Shown here one piece after another: positions 12,437-15,712 of a stretch of DNA of 15,712 nt. The notes under the pieces were generated by a model that saw only the letters and a list, made by a program, of their open reading frames with translations, was not told the origin of the DNA and made no database searches. The position numbers were made by a program, and so were the translations under genes. How positions within the stretch are numbered: the stretch's first letter is position 1; every line of letters starts with the position of its first letter. Source of the stretch: an uncultured Chloroflexota bacterium (GTDB lineage Bacteria > Chloroflexota > Dehalococcoidia > UBA2247 > RBG-13-53-26); NCBI GenBank assembly GCA_937860285.1, contig CALMBS010000464.1:1-15712 (forward strand), in the 5' to 3' direction.

Positions 12437-12714
12437 TTCGGGAAGGCCTTTCTGATCTCGTCTTCCTTGAAACCGACGATGCATCTCTTGTCGTCCAGCA
12501 CCAGCGTCGGGAAGGAGCAAGCCGGGTTCCACTTCCTGACCTCGGTCATGACCTTCTCCTTCTCGGCCCCATCAAGCTCGTCCACATCGATGTAGCTGTA
12601 CTCCACCCCCAGCTCCCCCAGCAGCCTCTTGGTCTTGTTGCACCAGGGGCACGTACTGAGCGCGTAGAGCATGGCCTGGGCCGCCTTCCTTCCCGGAACG
12701 TGTTCCACTTCCAT
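12433..12714 (-). CDS. Glutaredoxin-family thiol-disulfide protein (CPWC)
   Basis: A 93-residue thioredoxin-fold protein. The active site is STCPWCNKTK (C22, C25), followed by the helix KRLLGELGVEYSYIDVDEL typical of NrdH/glutaredoxin-like proteins, the cis-proline loop SFPTLVLDD (P69) and the GFKEDEIRKAF C-terminal helix. It should accept electrons from a reductase and pass them to disulfide substrates. ATG 12714 is chosen because GGAGGT lies 7 nt upstream; a GTG at 12720 would be too close to that site. It is translationally coupled to the FTR-type gene by a 4-bp ATGA overlap, strongly suggesting that the FTR-rubredoxin protein is its reductase. A perfect TATAAT (12750-12745) precedes it. 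Confidence 0.9.
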   Translation of the reverse strand: MEVEHVPGRKAAQAMLYALSTCPWCNKTKRLLGELGVEYSYIDVDELDGAEKEKVMTEVRKWNPACSFPTLVLDDKRCIVGFKEDEIRKAFPK

Positions 12715-12744
12715 CGTCACGACCTCCTCTCCCGTTTAACGCCT

Positions 12745-12750
12745 ATTATA
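12745..12750 (-). promoter_or_regulatory. Perfect -10 box before the glutaredoxin operon
   Basis: TATAAT on the minus strand (12750-12745) would start transcription near 12738, about 24 nt before ATG 12714. No -35 match occurs 17 bp upstream and no TG extension is present, so an activator may be needed. The box overlaps the TAA stop of the AlkD-like gene, so readthrough from the upstream operon is also possible. Confidence 0.5.
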
Positions 12751-13207
12751 CCGCCCCCCGGGTCTCCGCCCGGCGCCGGACCGCCTCACTCTCCATCTCC
12801 CGCAGCGCGTCCGCACCCACCCGCCGGGCGCTCCCGGACTCCGCCTGCCTCAGGCCCGCTGCGACCCGCACGGCCTCCAGCCTCAGACTGCTGTCTCTCT
12901 TCCCGATCTGGCGGAGGGCCCAGTTGACCGCCTTCCGGACGTAGTTGCGGCCATCCCCGGCCTCCCTCTCGATAATAACCAGGAACCCCACGAAGTCCAC
13001 ATCCGCGCGGTTCCTGTCGTGGACTGCCAGGCTGGCCATCAGCACGAAGCCGGCCCTCTTCACGAACTCCCCGCCGGCGGCGGTCGCCGGCTTGGGCACC
13101 CCGTAGGCCAGGGCCGGACTGATACCGAACCGCGCCATGCCGGCGACGTTGGCCGGGTCTTCCAGCGATTTGAGGCTCTTCAGCACCTCGTGGGAGCGGC
13201 TCCGCAT
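12746..13207 (-). CDS. Internally shortened AlkD-like DNA alkylation repair protein
   Basis: A 153-residue HEAT-like protein. Its start, LKSLEDPANVAGMARFGIS (residues 12-30), and its second half, EFVKRAGFVLMASLAVHD (47-64), YVRKAVNWALRQIGKR and ARRVGADALREMESEAVR, are typical of the AlkD family of about 225-235 residues. Between ALAYGV and EFVKR, where normal members have some 70-80 residues including the SWDVCD-type segment with the catalytic aspartate, there are only about nine residues. The frame is intact, so this is an in-frame internal deletion. Glycosylase activity is unlikely; it may be a decaying gene or a DNA-binding remnant. ATG 13207 follows TAGGA. It starts 4 bp after the membrane-protein stop, in one operon. 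Confidence 0.75.
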   Translation of the reverse strand: MRSRSHEVLKSLKSLEDPANVAGMARFGISPALAYGVPKPATAAGGEFVKRAGFVLMASLAVHDRNRADVDFVGFLVIIEREAGDGRNYVRKAVNWALRQIGKRDSSLRLEAVRVAAGLRQAESGSARRVGADALREMESEAVRRRAETRGAV

Positions 13208-13211
13208 GGTC

Positions 13212-13550
13212 CTACCGGTCTCGGGGAAGATCGGGCCCGGCGCCCTCCTCACCGGCAGGCGGAGAGGCATCCGCACAGCCCGCGGAGGCCCCGGCCTCCG
13301 GCGCCGGTGCTGGGGACTCCTCCGGCGCAATCGGGGCCTCGGGCACCGGCTCCGCGGCCCCACCGTCATCAGCCGCGGCCGCCTCATCCTCCGCCGGCGG
13401 CAGGGCGCCGCTTTCCTGCTGCTTCTTCGCTTCCAGCTCCGCCGTCACCCGGGACACCTGATACCCGAAGGCGATGATAAGGGCAAAGGCCACCACCCCC
13501 AGAACGACCAGGGGGACCACCAGGATGGTGATCAGGGTCATGGTGCTCAT
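13212..13550 (-). CDS. Small single-pass membrane protein with long acidic Pro/Ala tail
   Basis: A 112-residue protein of unknown function. Residues 5-29 form one hydrophobic helix (LITILVVPLVVLGVVAFALI in part), followed by a short charged segment QVSRVTAELEAKKQQE (31-46) and then a low-complexity tail rich in Ala, Pro, Glu and Asp up to the end. The composition suggests a membrane-anchored disordered or linker protein; orientation cannot be fixed. ATG 13550 lies 12 nt after the -10 box with only a weak CAGAG before it; the frame is open to 13574, but that part overlaps the promoter. First gene of the unit continuing into the AlkD-like gene 4 bp downstream. Confidence 0.65.
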   Translation of the reverse strand: MSTMTLITILVVPLVVLGVVAFALIIAFGYQVSRVTAELEAKKQQESGALPPAEDEAAAADDGGAAEPVPEAPIAPEESPAPAPEAGASAGCADASPPAGEEGAGPDLPRDR

Positions 13551-13562
13551 CTCTGGGCCAGC

Positions 13563-13591
13563 ACTATAGCACAACCCCGGGGCGCCATCAA
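13563..13591 (-). promoter_or_regulatory. Promoter of the membrane protein/AlkD-like operon
   Basis: On the minus strand TTGATG (13591-13586), 17 bp, then TATAGT (13568-13563), preceded by TGC (extended -10). The start near 13556 lies about 6 nt before ATG 13550. The -35 box shares bases with the T-tract of the preceding terminator. Confidence 0.65.
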
Positions 13592-13609
13592 AACCGCGCT
13601 AGCCGCGGT
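13590..13609 (-). terminator. Compact terminator overlapping the stop codon of the FAD/Fe-S oxidoreductase
   Basis: On the minus strand ACCGCG (13609-13604), loop GCTAG, CGCGGT (13598-13593), then further T residues to 13590. The loop contains the TAG stop codon (13601-13599). Short stem and T-tract, so moderate strength at best. Confidence 0.45.
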
Positions 13610-15712
13610 CCGGCGGGTTCTTCCCGTGGAGGAAGTCGATCATGGGCCGGATGACCAGGGGCACCACGTCCCCGATCATGTGCGGCATCAGGTTGTCCAT
13701 CACCCTGGGCATCAGCTGGGGCATCTGCTCCTGCATGTAGTCCGGCATGGGTATGCGCTCGGAGACCTTCTGCAGCATGGTCGGCATCAGCTTCGGCATC
13801 ATCATCGGGAGCAACCTGGGGAAGAGCACCGGGAACATGGGCTTCATCAGCTCCAGCGCCCCGGGCACCTTGCCCATGGCCCGCATCATGCCGCCCATCC
13901 CGAAGGGCATGGCGTCGATCATCTCCGGCCACATGGTGCCCATCAGGTCGGCGAATCCCCGGGGAGTCATCAGGGCGATCATGGCCTCAAAGACGGCCCA
14001 CTGTTTCCGCACCTCCGGGTTGGGGTCGGGGAAGTCGTGTCCCAGAGCCGAGGCCGCGAAGCGGGCCAGGTCCACCACCTCCACCGGCACCCTCTCCTTG
14101 TCCACGGTCACGCGGAACTGGAACTCACAGCAGGGGCACAGGCAGAGCACCTTGGCCGCGCCCGCGTCCACGGCCTCGTCCAGCCGCGTCCGGCCGATAT
14201 CGGCCGCCACCGGTGGGTCCTTGATGAGGGTCAGGACGCTGCCGCAGCAATGGGCTTCCTCGCGGTTGTGCGCCATCTCCACCAGGCTGACCCCGGGGAT
14301 GGCCTTGATCAACTCCCGGGGAGGCTCGAAAACGTGGGATACCCGGCCGATGTGGCAGGAGTCGTGCCAGGTCACCGTCACCGGCTGGCCGCCGTTGCCC
14401 TGCGGAAAGGCGAACTGGCCCGACCGTATCTTATCGGCGATGACCTCGCTGTAGTGCCGCGCCTTGATGCCGTACTCGATGCCCAGCTTCTTCGCCCACT
14501 CCGGGTAGACCTGCCGCCACATCATGTCGCAGGCCGGGCAGGAGGCCACCACGGTGTCGGCGCCGGCCTCCCTGACGGCCTTGATGTTGCGGCGCATGGT
14601 GGCCTCAAAGACGTTCCATTTGCCGGACACCAGCATCGGTATGGCGCAGCAGCTCTCCTTCTCCGCCAGGTAGGTGAAGTCCACCCCGGCAGCGTCGAGC
14701 AGCCGCACCGTGGCCATGGCAATGTCGTTCTCCACGTAGCTGGCGGTGCACCCCGCGAAGTACACCGCCTTCGCCGGGTGGCCCGGACCGTGCTTCTCCC
14801 AGAGGTCCTGCGGAAACCAGGCCGCGCGGTCCTTGCGGTAGCCGGCCCAGATGTCGCCCTCGCGCAGGGTGGCCTGGGCCATAATCTCGAACGGCGGGAA
14901 GGTCATCCTCTTCTCTTCGTGTATGAGCCGGCCCCGCAGCTTCATCCAGGACGGCTCGATGGGCAGCGAGGCCGAGCAGCGCAGGTTGCAGAGCTCACAG
15001 GTGGTGCAGACCAGGAAGGTGTCCACCATGGCCTGGTCCCACTCCTCGCGGCCCTCCATGTACTCCCGCAGCCAGTACCATTTGCCCCGGGGGCTCTGGC
15101 TCTCCCAGCCCCGCCCGTAGAACTGGTCGCACTCATCGACGCAGTAGCCGCACTGCGAGCAGGCGTAGGCATACCAGGCCACGTCCGCCGGAATGTGGCG
15201 TACCGGGCCGCCGATGCGCTCGCCGACCCTGGCCGCCACGCTGTTGCCCATCGGACGCAGCAGCCAACCCAGGGAGCCGGCGGCCTTCACCGCCAGGCTC
15301 AGCAGGCCGCCCCCGATCACCTTGCCGGGGTTGAGTATGCCCCTGGGATCCACCTTGGCTTTGAACTCCTTGAGCCTGGCCACCCTCTCCTCACCAAGTA
15401 CAGCCCTGGCGCTGCCCGAGAAGTACAGACCGGTGGAAAACGGCCGCCCGCCGTGCTTCCCGGCTATGGCCGCGACGGTCAGGGACAGCGGGAAGACGAA
15501 GTTGTAGTCGAAGCGTCGCTGGTCACTGGGGATGAAGCCCAGGATGACCACCTCCGGCTCACCCCTCTTGCCATTGCGGACCAGCACACCCTCCTTGACC
15601 AGGGGTTGGCTGATGCGGTCTTCCACCTCAGTCATGAAGGCGCCCAGCGACCGAAGGGGCACCACCACCTCCGCCGGCACCAGGCTGGGGCCCAGGCGCT
15701 TGACCACCATCA
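13599..15712 (-). CDS. GlcD/HdrD-type FAD-linked Fe-S oxidoreductase with Met/Pro-rich tail, 5' part beyond right edge
   Basis: The visible 703+ residues begin within an FAD-linked oxidase C-terminal domain (ending at KVDPRGILNPGKVI, about 119-132 of the visible part). Then come two 4Fe-4S ferredoxin motifs, ACSQCGYCVDEC and VCTTCELCNLRC, and two CCG domains: YFAGCTASY with ESCCAIPM and ASCPACDMMW, then WHDSCHIGR with AHCCGSVL and CPCCEFQF. This layout is that of glycolate/lactate-type dehydrogenases fused to an HdrD-like electron-transfer module, oxidising a 2-hydroxyacid or similar donor and passing electrons to quinone or thiol carriers. The last 127 residues (13602-13982) hold 25 methionines and many Pro, with repeated LMP units. 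The FAD-binding N-terminus lies outside the window; the ATG at 15710 is not the real start. The substrate is unknown. Confidence 0.88.
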   Translation of the reverse strand, partial: MVVKRLGPSLVPAEVVVPLRSLGAFMTEVEDRISQPLVKEGVLVRNGKRGEPEVVILGFIPSDQRRFDYNFVFPLSLTVAAIAGKHGGRPFSTGLYFSGSARAVLGEERVARLKEFKAKVDPRGILNPGKVIGGGLLSLAVKAAGSLGWLLRPMGNSVAARVGERIGGPVRHIPADVAWYAYACSQCGYCVDECDQFYGRGWESQSPRGKWYWLREYMEGREEWDQAMVDTFLVCTTCELCNLRCSASLPIEPSWMKLRGRLIHEEKRMTFPPFEIMAQATLREGDIWAGYRKDRAAWFPQDLWEKHGPGHPAKAVYFAGCTASYVENDIAMATVRLLDAAGVDFTYLAEKESCCAIPMLVSGKWNVFEATMRRNIKAVREAGADTVVASCPACDMMWRQVYPEWAKKLGIEYGIKARHYSEVIADKIRSGQFAFPQGNGGQPVTVTWHDSCHIGRVSHVFEPPRELIKAIPGVSLVEMAHNREEAHCCGSVLTLIKDPPVAADIGRTRLDEAVDAGAAKVLCLCPCCEFQFRVTVDKERVPVEVVDLARFAASALGHDFPDPNPEVRKQWAVFEAMIALMTPRGFADLMGTMWPEMIDAMPFGMGGMMRAMGKVPGALELMKPMFPVLFPRLLPMMMPKLMPTMLQKVSERIPMPDYMQEQMPQLMPRVMDNLMPHMIGDVVPLVIRPMIDFLHGKNPPDRG

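Noticed and set aside
12170..12532. FTR domain starting further upstream and ending at the TGA
   Set aside because: The upstream extension overlaps the glutaredoxin gene in another frame and has no family match; ATG 12436 with ATGA coupling fits. Ending at the TGA would remove a catalytic residue.

Overview
This window comes from a GC-rich bacterial chromosome. The gene content (several CCG-domain Fe-S oxidoreductases, a Met/Pro-rich tail on a GlcD/HdrD-type protein, a BaiN-type flavoprotein, glutaredoxin plus FTR-type disulfide reductase, rubredoxin, Rieske and ferritin-like proteins) suggests an anaerobic or microaerophilic organism. Chloroflexota of the Dehalococcoidia type is my best guess, by inference only. 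No rRNA, tRNA, insertion sequence, phage gene or CRISPR array was seen. Housekeeping promoters are unusually easy to read here: TTGACA-like and TATAAT-like boxes, mostly 17 bp apart, lie before most transcription units. Several place the start site at or within about 10 nt of the start codon, which points to leaderless or near-leaderless mRNAs.

Layout. Positions 1-766 (-) hold a CysM-like cysteine synthase cut by the left edge. Its promoter lies in a block of three 12-bp direct repeats, and it is divergent from a three-gene operon (+): PfkB sugar/nucleoside kinase, LpxL/PatA-like acyltransferase, and DHA2-type MFS exporter (966-4266). Next come an HTH/coiled-coil regulator (4365-4814, +), a cysteine-poor HesB/IscA-fold protein (4836-5234, -), a BaiN/HI0933 flavoprotein (5387-6700, +) overlapping tail to tail with a Maf pyrophosphatase (6660-7292, -), a 347-bp intergenic region, and a secreted metallophosphoesterase with altered metal-site motifs (7640-9199, +). 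A perfect hairpin then separates it from two small minus-strand genes (81 and 39 aa) that have a strong promoter and a long, hairpin-rich 5' leader. Divergent from these is an HdrB-like CCG protein (9995-10798, +), followed by a ferritin-like protein (10926-11396, +).

The right third is mostly minus strand. Reading in the direction of transcription: the 3' part of a large GlcD/HdrD-type FAD/Fe-S oxidoreductase (right edge to 13599), a small membrane protein, an internally deleted AlkD-like protein, a glutaredoxin, a ferredoxin-thioredoxin-reductase-type (FTRc) protein, and a Rieske-like protein.

Main discovery. The FTRc frame appears to end at TGA (12172-12170), but that TGA sits exactly where the family has the redox-active cysteine of its last CxC motif. 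The same frame continues with the expected family sequence (GLYVS...) and then a complete rubredoxin domain, ending at TAG (11929-11927). A strong stem-loop lies 15 nt after the TGA, as expected for a bacterial SECIS element. The most economical reading is one 169-residue selenoprotein, an FTRc(Sec)-rubredoxin fusion, translationally coupled by an ATGA overlap to a CPWC glutaredoxin. Ordinary annotation would split it into a truncated FTRc and a stand-alone rubredoxin. I infer a thiol/disulfide relay: electrons enter through rubredoxin, pass the 4Fe-4S site and a Cys/Sec pair, and go to the glutaredoxin.
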